Assembly: GCA_015680685.1 (NCBI GenBank)
Contig: MNCI01007621.1
Coordinates: 1,092,801-1,156,800 of the forward strand
Direction: 5' to 3'
From: Gnetum montanum
Lineage: Eukaryota > Streptophyta > Gnetopsida > Gnetales > Gnetaceae
Length of the DNA stretch: 64,000 nucleotides
Part shown: positions 1 to 10,851 of the stretch, in pieces
How positions within the stretch are numbered: the stretch's first letter is position 1
Layout of the letters: every line of letters begins with the position of its first letter
Translations under genes and position numbers: made by a program
Notes under the pieces: model-generated
Told to the model about the DNA's origin: nothing
The model's input: only the letters and a program-made list of their open reading frames with translations
Databases searched by the model: none

Positions 1-1019
1 GACTTGCCAAATGCAACGGGATGAAATATGGTTAGCTGTGGTGCTAATGCAAGATCATGCTAAGGGTGTAGGAAATGTTTACAATGTCAATGATGTTTGC
101 GGTGTCAGTGGGATCAAGCATAGTTACAGGTGCCTAAGGGGACAAGCGTAGTCAAGAATTTTAGTGAGGCAAACTATGTTAACACATGTGTCTATGTAGT
201 AGGATGATAAAAATTACAAGTAAAATGTGGAGAATGCAAAGAAATACTTAAAACAAAGTGGAGTACCACCCCAAATGGGATTGAGCATAGTTAACGTCAA
301 AATGAGATTAGAAGGTACATGGTGTATAGTAGATGCAAGTGGACAGTGTAGTCACAATCTATGGGCTATTTGGCCACAAAAACTAGTGTTCTACTAGGAT
401 GTTCATGTCTATTGGGTTGGCTACCATGACATATTGCTAGATTTAGCATTCTACTGGTGGTCTACCACTTCACTTGTTTGCTAGTTCACCATTATGCCTT
501 TGGTATTCTCCTAAGCGCTCCTTAGATTTTCTAACCCTGAAAAATTTGAGGGTGTAGGTATTTATAGGTTTAGGGTTAGCAAAAAATGTGGGATGGCTAC
601 CACATATTAGAGGGGATGGTTGGGAGTATAGTCAATGTAGTCAGCATTCATGTGGTGTACTGATGGAACTGGTGGTGTTGTGCTTTGGTATGCTTTGTCT
701 GACTCTACAAGACTATGACTACACTGTCAACTACATGTGTGTGCTAAGAAGACTATAGGGTACTTGAAAAATTAAACTTAAAGACTATGCTCTATGGGAC
801 TATGTTCTCCATGCTCTCTCATGGGGTTAAGTGTAGTTACAATTTTGGGACAAAAGAAGATACAAAAAGAAAATATTTTGCTAACTATGCTTGCCGAAGG
901 TAAGTTGACTACATTCTAGAGCTGAGTCAAGCATCGTTGCTATTGTGGAGGTTGCTAGAGACTATTCTAGCTAACTATGCTATGGGTTGGGGAGAGCGTA
1001 GTCTCAATGTTGGTGAAAT
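1..1019. other. Non-coding, degenerate repeat-related DNA
   Basis: I see no gene here. Short motifs such as GACTATGCTC, GACTACACTC and their complements occur irregularly from about 160 onward and more often after 680. They are the same half-sites that form the regular 94-bp array that follows, so this may be an older, eroded part of that array. Confidence 0.4.
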
Positions 1020-1965
1020 CTATGAGAAAATGGATTTTTGTAGACTACACTCTACACAAGAGGCTGATTACACTCTCAATTGGGGGTGAGCATAGTCTCG
1101 ACACTTAGCAAAATTTGGAAAAACTAGCCTTCTGCTAACTACACTCTCCATGAGAGGCTAACTATGCTCTTAACTGGGAGTAAGCATAGTCTCAACACTT
1201 AGCCAAATTTGTGAAAACTAGCCTTCTGCTAACAATGCTCTCCATAAGAGGTTGACTATGCTCTAAATTAGGGATGAGTATAGTCTCAACACTTAGTCAA
1301 ATTTCCAAAAACTTGCGTCCTATTGACTACGCTCTTTATGAGAGGCTGACTACACTCCCACCTAGGGAGAGTGTAGTGTTAACACTTAGAAAGAATTTTC
1401 AAAACTGGCCTTCTTGTTCACGACACACTCTATGAGAGGTTAACTATGCTCCCATCTTGGGGAGAGCATAGTGTTAACAGTTAGAAAAAATTTGCAAAAC
1501 TGGCCTTCCTATTAACTACAATCTCTACAAGAGGCTGACTATGCTTCAATCTAAGGAAGAGCATAGTCTTGACACTTAGCAAAATTTGCAAAAACTAGCC
1601 TTTTGCTAACTACACTCTCCACAAGAGGCTAACTACACTCTCAATTTTGGGTGAGCATAGTCTCAACACTTAGCAAAATTTATGAAAAGTAGTTTTCTGT
1701 TGACTACACTCTCCACAAGAGGCTAACTATGCTCTCAACTAGGGGTGAGCATAGTCTTAACACTTAGCAAAATTTGCAAAAACTGGCCTTCTACTGACTA
1801 CACTCTATAAGAGGCTAACTACACTCTCATCTTGGGATGAGAATAGTCTCAATAGTTAGCCAAATTTGCAAAAACTAGCCTTCTACTGACTATGCTCTCC
1901 CACGAGAGGCTAACTACACTCCCATCTAGGGGAGAGTGTAGTCTTAACACTTAGCCAAAATTTGT
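1020..1965. repeat. 94-bp tandem repeat array, about 10 copies
   Basis: The shared landmark AGGCTGAC/AGGCTAAC (or a near variant) recurs at about 1061, 1155, 1249, 1343, 1437, 1532, 1626, 1719, 1812 and 1906, a spacing of 93-95 bp. Each unit also carries a run like CACTTAGCAAAATTTGCAAA followed by ACTAGCCTTCTGCT. Within each unit the halves GACTATGCTC and GAGCATAGTC (or the ACTACACTC/GAGTGTAGT version) form a dyad around 8-12 bp. Copies differ by scattered point changes. This could be a small satellite or an array inside a decayed transposon; nothing here decides between these. Confidence 0.85.
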
Positions 1966-2034
1966 AGTTGAGATTCCATAGTCTAGATTTGATGGTGTTT
2001 CAAGAAGGTCTTCCTCTCTCTAGATTGCTAGTGT

Positions 2035-2790
2035 GACATCAAGACAAGTGGTAGTAGACGACGATTAGTAGGTGGTAGCATGTGATGTTAGATGATAGTC
2101 ATGGCACACAGTGGATGGTAGGCATAACTAGTGATGGGTGGTCAATTGTAGATGGGTGGCACCATGCTACATCAGACAACATCAGCATTTGGAGGATTTG
2201 CAAGCATCGGTGTGGTGACAATGGTCATGTAGGATGTTGCAGGTAGCAGTGGTCATGCAGGATGTTGTAGGTGATGACTATGCAAGATTTGCAGGTGATG
2301 GTCAAGTGGTGTGGCATGAGCTGTAGGTAGCAAATAATGTGTAGTGTGTGGTGACCAACAATGGCATGTTGGCATGTCAATGGCATGCGATAATGATAGT
2401 AGACATTATAGGGAGCATTAGTGGTGGCAAGCACATCAGCGAAGTGATGGTGATCACCAATGGTCAGTAGGTATGTGGGTGTAACCAGCAGCTTACATGG
2501 TGGCGCATGGCATGAACAGTAGTAGTTAATGGTCAACTATTGTCTACAATAACAGTGGTACACATTAGTAGTGGTGCATGTCAACATTGACAAAGGTGCA
2601 CATGGCACCAATAGTCAAAAGGAGCAATGCATGATGAATAGTGGAAAACAATAGTATGCATTTGTAATTAATGGCAGTAGCAGTAGAGATGGTGTGAGCA
2701 TGAATACTGGCACATGATAGTTAGCAGTCAATTATAGCAACATCAGAGGTAACACACATTAGCAACCGATGGTGGTAGCCTTAGCTTAGC
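2035..2790. repeat. Low-complexity GTGG/ATGGT-rich stretch
   Basis: The + strand is an irregular run of GTGGT, GATGG, GGTGGC, ATGGT and GCATG words with no fixed period. The one open frame on the opposite strand (2225-2536, rich in His, Tyr and Cys) is what such composition gives by chance, and I do not treat it as a gene. Confidence 0.55.
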
Positions 2791-3229
2791 CAGAGCCACC
2801 AGAAGTTGTTACATTTGTGTTCATTTTGAGCTAAGTTATTATCCCATTCTATTCTTTTATTTATGAACTAAGGTCTCTATGCTATGGTTTAAACACATAA
2901 CCCATTTACTTCTAAACCTAGATTAAGCTTATCATTAGCTATTTTCTGCATTAATTCCATGTTTTATTGATCCCCAAGTTTTATTAGTGGAAATTTAAAA
3001 GCAAACAGCTATCTTTTTATCAAAGTTATCTTGAACTAACCTATATATTTCCTTGTTAAAATTGTTTAAGTTACCAACATCTATATATGTTATGAAACAC
3101 CACGTTACCCAACCAGCTAAGACTATTTTTGGGTTTTTGTACCTATATAGGAGGCACCCTAGGTAATAGTTTCCCTAAATAAGTTTTATCAGGTGTTGAT
3201 GTATCCAAAATTTATGCATCAACACATTG
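2791..3229. other. AT-rich intergenic sequence
   Basis: No open frame, LTR end or primer site is visible. At 3189-3222 there are copies of TGTTGATG...TATGCATCAACA, a dyad that resembles the GATGCATC words in solo LTR S (36950-37020), so this may be the edge of an old LTR fragment. Confidence 0.35.
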
Positions 3230-3234
3230 TAGAG

Positions 3235-5130
3235 GTAATCAAGATCCCAACCATAAATATGAAAGATAGTAAAATCAAGTACTTGGATATGAACAATATC
3301 TCTATATTTGAGAGGTGATATAACTCAAATCCACAGAACCATCTTCAAGCCTTTCACAATGCCTGTGCCTTACAAAACATAGAAAATGATTGGTAAAAAC
3401 TTAAGTTGTTCTTTATAACACTCATAAAAGAAGTTGAATGTTGGTACCACTCCTTGGAGTTGGAATCGGTTTGCAGATGGAGTATGATGCTTGAGCTATT
3501 CAATGATAAATATCAAACATAATTTAGAGTGTCTAATATGAAAAAGCAAATCCAAGGCTAGAAACAAGGAACAAATGAACCCTTGGACACAACCATGGGT
3601 AGATATTATTCCCTTTTGCACAGATGCCCTGGCCATGGTTATTCTCAATAGGAGTAGCTTTGCCATATCATAAATGGGCTCCAATTAGAAATGAGAAGAA
3701 TGCTTGGGATCTATGCCCAAGGGAAACTATCAAAACTAAGAGTGCATCAAATTCAAAGGAAAATTAAGTAGGTTGTAAAAGAAGAATGTGAGTTAAGGAA
3801 ATGGAAAAATGCTAAGGAGTATAACTAGGATCCTTCCATCAGAAAAAGGGAGGTTNATAAGGGTATTGTTGCCTTGGTGGTTGCATTCACCAAAACTATG
3901 GATGTTTCCACTACTAATACTACTCATATGGTTGTCGTGGAGCTCCACTTAGATAATAAACCTATTATTGTTGGTGGAACTTCCTTGGGTTGCCTTGAGG
4001 ATGTGGCAACCTTCTAGGTGCTTACCTTTGTGCTAGTCTAGGATTCAGAGCATACACCTAAAATTCTTATAAGTGTGACACAATAGGATAACATCCCTGG
4101 GGATGTTCATACTGGCAAATATCACACCCATCATCATCATCTGGTTCTGACTCCACAACCTCTTCTACTACCATAGCCTTGCGCTTACCCCTTTGGTAGG
4201 CACATTTAGCTTATTTCCTTCTCCTGTGGTCATTATCACTACCTTATTCTTTGGATTCGTTCATAATTTTTAGAGCAGTTTAAAATATTTCATCTAAAGG
4301 TTCCCAAATTTTATCAACCTTAGCCAAAATTTTATATATAGATTTTGGAATCGGCAAGGTTTTTCACTACACCACCTCATCAAGTGGTGCTTCCTCCTCA
4401 CTATCATAAAATCAAACCTCCCTTTTTCTGATGGAAGGATCCTAGTTATACTCCTTAGCATTTTTCCATTTCCTTAACTCACATTCTTCTTTTACAACCT
4501 ACTTAATTTTCCTNTGGAGCTCCACGACAACCATATGAGTAGTATTAGTAGTGGAAACATCCATAGTTTTGGTGAATGCAACCACCAAGGCAACAATACC
4601 CTTATAGGAAACTAAATCTATATGGATACTATGTTAAGCAACCAATGTCTTCACATGACTCTTCTAGTCACACTTCTTTTCAACATCATTACTACCTTGC
4701 AGAGTATTACAAAATTTATTCTCCATCTACTAGAGATGAAACTCCATATCCCTATCACCCTCCTCATCCTTCAACACATTCTCCTTCATCCTCAATCCAA
4801 TTAACATTGCTCCATCCATGTAGGATGAAATTCCTACGTAGTTGCAGTAGTGTAATGCTACTAGGGCCATTAACTTATAGCCAACTCCTTATTCAAGTGG
4901 TTTGAAACCTAGATCTCATAAATGACCATTCTTTCAAATCCATTGCCCTACTAAGCCCTCACCTACTTATGTGATTGGTCACCATGTATCTCCTTCATCC
5001 TCTACATCCATTTCTTTCAAGAGCCCTTTAAACAAAATACCTCCCAAGATCTACACAGTTGTGTTAACTCATATTGTATCTGATTGGGTCAAGGTTGGTA
5101 GCCTTCCTAGGAAAAGAACTAATCCTATAA
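3235..5130 (+). pseudogene. Element A Gag remnant
   Basis: From 3235 the frame reads through stops with close similarity to B Gag: LDMNNISIFE, then the WSMMLELFNDKYQT block at about 3480-3525, typical of the Retrotrans_gag (capsid) domain. An acidic linker and a Pro/Tyr/His-rich tail (4576-4905) follow. The segment 3857-4513 is in reversed orientation in this assembly; read on the - strand it supplies the missing Gag middle, including a Cys/His motif C-X2-C-X3-H-P-Q-G-C at 4086-4140. Gag forms the virus-like particle and packages the RNA. Stops at several Trp/Gln positions make this copy non-functional. Confidence 0.8.
3857..4513. other. Assembly error: contig placed in reverse orientation
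   Basis: A single N stands at 3856 and another at 4514. Positions 3757-3855 are the exact reverse complement of 4415-4513 (99 bp), and 3857-3947 is the exact reverse complement of 4515-4605 (91 bp). If this piece is turned round, its ends overlap both neighbours perfectly and its Gag reading frame lines up with element B 12390-12860. The apparent inverted repeat is therefore most likely not biological. Confidence 0.92.
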
Positions 5131-5530
5131 GTCCTCTCATCTATTTGTAGATTGCTAGGAATGGGCCATGCAAGTCTCTTCTTGACTTAGGTTCTTAAGT
5201 TAATCTAATTTCTCACAAAATGTACAATGCCTAGAACATACCTCCTCTCAAGAAGAGCAACATCTATTTAGAATTGGCAAATTAGTCCATCATTATTCCT
5301 TTCTAGTGAAGGACATTGTAACCAATATCTATGGATGGTTGTATCCTAGTGATTTCTTAGTAATTAAAGTTGACAATTGCAAGGGAAACTTCCCAATCAT
5401 TATTAGGAGGGCTTAGTTGAGCATTGTTGATGCATGAATGGGAATTAGAGATTTTTCCTTAGAGATTTATAAGGAAAATGCATTCAAAAAGATCAAGAAG
5501 TAAGTTCCATGCATTGCGTATAGTGATATA
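5131..5530 (+). pseudogene. Element A aspartic protease remnant
   Basis: At about 5165-5210 the frame reads CKSLLDLGS-VNLIS, matching the KALLDSGSRVNLIS of element B, so the D-[ST]-G active-site loop has become D-L-G. The later I-[IM]-G-R motif of retroviral-type proteases survives only as a broken frame near 5395-5420. The enzyme would cleave the Gag-Pol polyprotein. It cannot work here because the active site is altered and the frame has many stops. Confidence 0.7.
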
Positions 5531-5739
5531 GGGTGCAACTGTGTGCAAAAATTCTAGTCTATTAAAAGCACATCAATCAAAGCATGAAGATGGTGTGTAA
5601 ATGAATCCAAAATTCAGAAGTGTGTATATGCAATAGCCACAAAATGGGAGGATACCTAGTGGCTGATAGCTGATTTTGAGAGCAACACACTTTGCTTAAA
5701 GCCTACTAAGAGCTTAACTTGTACCTATGTTGAAGGAAT

Positions 5740-7330
5740 GGATGAACTAGAGCAAGCTCATCACCAACTCTTTGATGATGAACTTGATGATACCAATTGG
5801 AAAGAGTTTGAAATCCCTAATAGTTTTAAATAGAAGCCCTTAGAGTTAAAAACTCTATCTACCAGCATGAAATATTCATTTCTGAAAAATGGCAAGCCAA
5901 TCATAATCAATGTCAACCTTGCTCCTAAGTAAAAAAGGATGTTTTTAAAGGTTGTTAATAAAATGATCAATAGCCTTTACTTGATCATATCCTGAACTCA
6001 CAAGAATTGATCCTAGGATATGCCAGCATCGCATCCATACCAATCTAGCCATGAAGCTAAAGAGGTAGCCACAATGATAGCTAAATCCCAAATTGAAGCA
6101 GATCATCAAAGAGAAAATTGAACAACTCCTCAAGGCAGGGTTCATCTATCCAATTGCAAATAGTGAGTGGGTTAGTCCACTTATAATTGTGCCAAAGAAG
6201 GATAATAAATGGTGAGTCTGTATCGATTTCAGGCTATTGAACATGGTGACATTCAAAGATCGTTTCCCATTACTATTTTTGGACTAAGTGTTGGACACTC
6301 TTTCTAGGCATTGCTATTATAGCTTCTTGGATGGTTATAGTGGCTATAACCAAATTCAAATTACACTTAAGGATTAGGCCAAAATAACATTCACAATTCC
6401 CTGAGGGACTTTCGCATATTTTAAGATTCCCTTTAGTATGTACAATGCCCTTACAAATTTTTAATGCCTTGTCCTAAGTATTTTTTCAGTAGAAAATTGG
6501 TAGTACGGTGGAAGTATTCATGCATGACTTTTTTAACTATGGTGCTAGATTCAAGAAAGTCCTAGACCACCTTGAGCAAGTGCTTAAAAGGTGCATGGGG
6601 ATTAATCTTTGGCTCAATTGGTGAAAGAGTCATCTCATGGTCTAGAAAGACATTGTGTTAGGGCATAGAATTTCTCAATCAAGGATTGAGGTGAACTTTG
6701 AAAAGATTTGAGTCATCCAAGGAATAACCCACCAATTGAAAACTGTTAAAGATGTCTGATCATTCCTTGGACACATTGGCTACTATTGGTGATTCATAGA
6801 AAATTTCTCTAAGATCATGAATCCATTAGTCAAGCTCACAAAGAAAGATGCTTCATTCATATGGACCAAGGAATGCAAAAGGGAATTCCAATAACTTAAG
6901 GAGAAGCTTGTAGAAACTCCAATGCTATGAGCTCATGATTGGTTTTATTTATTTCACATCATGATAGATGCATCAAACTATGCCTTGGGAGTAGTGCTTA
7001 CATAGTTGGATGACCATAAACATCCATATTACATCCACTACACAAGCTGAAGCATTGTGGGTGCACAACTCAAATACACCACGATAGAGAAAGAACTGAT
7101 GGTCTTGGTGTATGCTTTCAAAAGTTCAAGCACTATGTGCTTGGATATAATATGTTTGTGCATATTGATCACAATGCCATTCGCTTCCTAATGAATAAAC
7201 CAATGATGATCTTTCATGTCATATGGTGGCTAGTGATCTTACAGGAGTTCAATCTTATAATGGCAGATTGAAAGGGGATTGAGAATGTGGTTGTTGATCA
7301 CTTGTCTTGGTTACGATGGAACAATAAAGA
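5740..7330 (+). pseudogene. Element A reverse transcriptase-RNase H remnant
   Basis: RT blocks appear in order: VPKKDNKW at 6189, CIDFRLLNMVTFKDRFPL at 6217-6270, FLDGYSGYNQI at about 6321-6355, and the catalytic box at 6511-6528, which reads E-V-F-M-H-D. That box normally has two adjacent Asp; here the first is His. The thumb/connection follows (KDV-SFLGHIGYYW near 6750). RNase H keeps its first Asp in IDASNYALGVVL (about 6964) and its Glu in TIEKELMVL (about 7081). Many in-frame stops and at least one frameshift are present. The family role is to copy element RNA into DNA; this copy cannot. Confidence 0.85.
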
Positions 7331-8420
7331 AGATGAGAGCTCACTCTTTGATCAATTTCCTAATAAATTCCTCTTTTCTATTGCAATAAATGAACAAGTT
7401 CTCACTAAACCAAAATGATATTATGGAATCCTTACTTATCTTCTCACTCAAGAGATGCCACAAGAGTTAGACCATTGGAAGAAACAATAGTTTCTTAATT
7501 AGGCCAAACACTTCATAGAGACTAATGGACACCTTTACAAGGTGTGCTTCAATGGCTTGGTTTGTTGGTGTGTTCTTGTTCCTAATGGAAAGGTGTACAT
7601 AATAGTCACTATTAACTATTGTATAAAATGGGAAAAAGTAGCAACTATCACTGATTGTACATCATCCACTACTACACAATTTATACAACAAAATTTTGTA
7701 AACAACTTTGGAGTTCCATGTGCATTGATTTCAAATAATGGTACTCATTTTATAGGTGCTACTTTTCACAATCTCATGCAACACTTGGGGGTTGAACATA
7801 AATTAACAACACCCTACTACCCCCAAGCCAAGGGTCAAGTAGAGGTTACCAATAGGGAGATCATAAAAATATTAATAAGAACAATTAGAAAATATAAGAG
7901 AGACTAGAGAACAAAATTTAATGATGCCCTCTAGGCATACCACTCAACATGGAAACTCCCTACAAGCTACTCTCCCTATGAGTTGGTGTACAGAAAATTA
8001 CCAACTTTGCCAATTTAATTCAAGCTCTATACACTATTAATAGCTTGTGGCCTTCAAATTGACCTAAGCCTAGTACAAATAGAGAAATTGATAAACCTTA
8101 ATGTGCTCGATGAGAATCAATTGGTGCCCCTATCCTTGAATGAAGTGCATAAAGTATTTAGTAAACAATTCCATGATCTTAAAATAAGGAAAGTGAAATT
8201 TCAACCTGGAGATAAGGTTCTCTAATGGAAACCCACACACGTACCTCAATGGACTAAGTTTCAGATGTTGTGGGAAGGGCCTTACATCATTTATGAAACT
8301 TTTTCTTCTAGGACGATGTTAATCTACAAACCTAAAAGCCCACATAAGAAACAGCTAGTCAACATGCAATAAGTCAAACCTTTCCATGAGCCCATACAAT
8401 CCAATGTAATCAATGCCTCA
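7331..8420 (+). pseudogene. Element A integrase remnant
   Basis: The longest open part is 7542-7907 (121 residues). It shows the integrase core: YIIVTINYCIKWEKV at about 7600, GVPCALISNNGTHF at about 7713, and PYYPQAKGQVEVTNREI at about 7815. In the DDE triad both Asp positions read Asn while the Glu is kept. Upstream, the fusion CFNGLVCWCVLVPNGK suggests loss of the zinc-binding N-terminal domain. After 7907 the C-terminal part continues through stops (TWKLPTSYSPYELVY near 7950, FQPGDKVL near 8200). No chromodomain is seen, which fits a non-chromovirus. Confidence 0.85.
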
Positions 8421-8499
8421 TCAGATGGATAACCACGGTCAATCTTTTGGATCTCCTCCTTTCAACTTAGTTGTGGGGAAGATGGCCATCCATGCTAAC

Positions 8500-8840
8500 T
8501 ATATAAATAAGTCTTGAGTTTTTCCATCTTTTTTTACACTTTCTTTGTTTTTATACCATTTTTTTTACACTTTGTTATTTTTCCAATTTTTTTTTACGAC
8601 ATCGTTAGTATGTTTTATTTTTTTGAATATTTTTATAATTTCTTTTATACTTTAATTTATTTTGGTGTGAATTTCTCTTGTTTTTTTAATAAAACTACTT
8701 TATTACTAATAAGACTTAGTGATGATGTAGCTAGTTACTAATGGTGGTTTATACCTAATGCTTTTGATTGCTAATGTCTAGTTTCTATTTTTGAATTTTA
8801 ATAACTAATAACTAAGACTATTTTCTTTTTCATGGAATAG
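8500..8840 (+). promoter_or_regulatory. T-rich tract and candidate 3' splice site (A)
   Basis: After the integrase stop comes a T-rich run with TTTTTTACAC words. It ends in TAACTAA...TTTTCATGGAATAG at 8840, a plausible branch point, pyrimidine tract and AG acceptor. The next bases, GCAATGAGTTCACGTCATCC, are conserved in B after its own AG (14524). Inference only: it may serve splicing of a subgenomic RNA for the third ORF. Confidence 0.45.
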
Positions 8841-9918
8841 GCAATGAGTTCACGTCATCCACCCATCCACCTACTGTATGGTTTTCCAAGTTTTGGAAAT
8901 ATGAGATCCCTTTTTCATTAATAAAACTTTAACAAACTTATGACCTTGGTAGTTCCTAAGCTTGGGAAAGATTCAAAGGTTTGAAAAGGATGTAACTTCA
9001 AAGAGATTCAATACTCTTTGTGCCTCTCTAGTTGCTTAAGTGCATGTGCATTTTCATGGATTTCTTACCGTTCCATGTTGACCAATAATAGAAAGTTAAA
9101 TAAGTCTTTGCATGGTATGGTTTCCATCCAAAATTTCATGAAAAAACATAAAATGTTTAAAAAAAACATGGTGGGAATTCAAAGCATACCCCTTAGACAA
9201 AATAAACAGGCTACAAGCACTAGTTATGGTACTAGAAAGACATGTTATCCATGCCTAAAGGTGCCTTCTAACTAAGATCCTTTCTCACTTTATACTTCTC
9301 TTTTCTTCTCAAATAAGAAACAATGGTTGTCCATGGGAGCATTCTTGTATCTTGAGGGGATGGAAAAATCCTAGAGTGGCAATGTGAGGTCACTAAAAGT
9401 GGTTGGTTTTGGTCTGGACTAAGATTGGACCTTATCAGGTCCTTTAACCATGAAACTCATAAGAGACTTCATGTGACCATGATTGGGACATCCATTCCAT
9501 TACATTCTCTATCTCATCCATCATTGATCCCCATAACTCACCTCATTGCTAATTTTCATGTTTTTGTTTAATGTCTTAGTTTGATGTGTTAAAATTCTTA
9601 AGTAGATTCTTCGAGTTTCAATCCTTACCTTTTCATAACCATTAATCAACTATGAAGTCCATGGACTCCTTAGTTGAGGTTATGCAAGGGCAAAGAGGGC
9701 ATAGGCATGCTATGGGGATGACCCACTTTCATAGCTCTTGGTTAGGCTAGTTAAGTACCTTGTCCTTAGATATTTTTGTAATCAAATATTTTGCATTTCC
9801 CATCGGTTACATCCACCAATGTGCTCCTTAAGGCATTTCTCTAATCATTCTCCATATTTTATGAACTCTAAAATCCTCTTCATGTATTTCATTGTGTTTT
9901 TGGATTTTTGGGCTTCTA
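8841..9918 (+). other. Element A 3' non-coding region
   Basis: No ORF is convincing here. The stretch is collinear with B 14525-15480: shared blocks include CTTTGCATGGT (9107 and 14805), CAAAGCATACCCCTTAGACA (9180 and 14860) and GGTTATGCAAGGGCA at 9678. In relatives this leads into ORF3; in A it ends where element B begins. Confidence 0.6.
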
Positions 9919-10707
9919 ATGGAACACGATATCACATGGGCTGCGATATCGCGTACGCGATATTGCAGTGCACTGTCAAATCTATAAATAAGAGGTAGCT
10001 CTCCCTTGTTTCCAAGTTTAGGCCTAAACCATAATGAAACTCTAGCAGTTTTACCTCTCTAGAGATAGAATAATTTCCATGTGCCCGCAGTAGGAGCTTC
10101 GAAGTGAACGGATCTTTATTCGAGCAAATATTGTACCTGAACACAAGTTTGTGTACGAAAATAAAGAAAAACTTCTTGGATAAACCTTGTAGTGCATGGA
10201 TTAGGCTAATTAGGACTTTACTTATTTTTATTTATTATTATTCATTTAAATGTTTTATTAGTCATTAAATCTTTCTCAACCCTTCTCCCATAGTTAAGTG
10301 CATTCAGTACGACCACTTCAAGCACATGTGTTACGCTTGGTGATCCCAGCAATGACTAGCGTTTGGTAACCAAGGTTGCATTGGTTCAAGGTGTGAATAG
10401 TAAGTGGGAATAGATACTGATGCTAGGTTAATTAAGGCTTATTTATTTAGTTAAATTTAGTTTATTAGTCTCTTCATCCTTCACCTCGTTAGCATAGGAG
10501 ATAAAACATAAAAGACTATAAAAATCACATACCTCAGACTTACTTAACCATACAATCGTGACAACTACAAGTCTGGGAAGACAACGAATGATTTACCTTA
10601 AGTGTTTCATAAGGTGTGTAGGCACTTAGTCTACAGATTTTGACTAGATCGTGCATGCTACGCTCGTATTCGTATGGTTAAGTGTAGGGGTACCTCACCA
10701 CTCATCA
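9919..10707 (+). repeat. Element B 5' LTR
   Basis: The right end, GGGGTACCTCACCACTCATCA, matches the ends of the C, D and F LTRs and is followed one base later by the primer site. A TATA box (TATAAATA) is at 9983-9990. Just upstream (9926-9966) is a cluster of GATATC words including a near-perfect 24-bp palindrome. Similar LTR body words (TTTATTCGAG, CTCGTATTCGTATGGTTAAG) occur in C. The left boundary is a guess. Confidence 0.7.
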
Positions 10708-10708
10708 T

Positions 10709-10726
10709 TGGCACCGTTGTCGGGGA
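10709..10726 (+). other. Primer-binding site, tRNA-Asp type (B)
   Basis: TGGCACCGTTGTCGGGGA begins one base after the LTR. It differs at two bases from the complement of the 3' end of plant tRNA-Asp(GUC), the primer recorded for Athila-type elements. Confidence 0.85.
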
Positions 10727-10851
10727 CTAAGTGTTTGTGTGCTAAGTAGAACATAGGAGATCACTCACATCATTGGGAGCTTAAATGAACCCTTAGGATT
10801 AATTAAATGAAAAATTATATAATAGTTAATCAACACACCAAATAAGACACA

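Larger units (their letters stand above)
3230..9918 (+). mobile_element. Element A: 5'-truncated Ty3/gypsy retrotransposon
   Basis: The order is gag, protease, RT-RNase H, integrase, a T-rich tract, then a long 3' non-coding part. This order is Ty3/gypsy. The 5' LTR and the first third of gag are missing: homology to element B begins at B position ~11770. No 3' LTR is seen because element B begins at about 9919. The RT, with FLDGYSGYNQI and without the FxDAYSGY form usual in Tat elements, and the tRNA-Asp primer sites of its relatives, point to the Athila/Tat group. All ORFs are broken by stops and frameshifts, so the copy is dead. It is the only copy of the family in this window with a recognisable pol. 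Confidence 0.85.

Noticed and set aside
2225-2536. 103-codon His/Tyr/Cys-rich frame on the - strand
   Set aside because: It is explained by the GTGG/ATGGT low-complexity sequence; no start context, homologous copy or domain.
3757-4605. Large inverted repeat or foldback transposon
   Set aside because: Exact identity of the arms, while the rest of element A is heavily mutated, and the Ns at both joins mark an assembly inversion.
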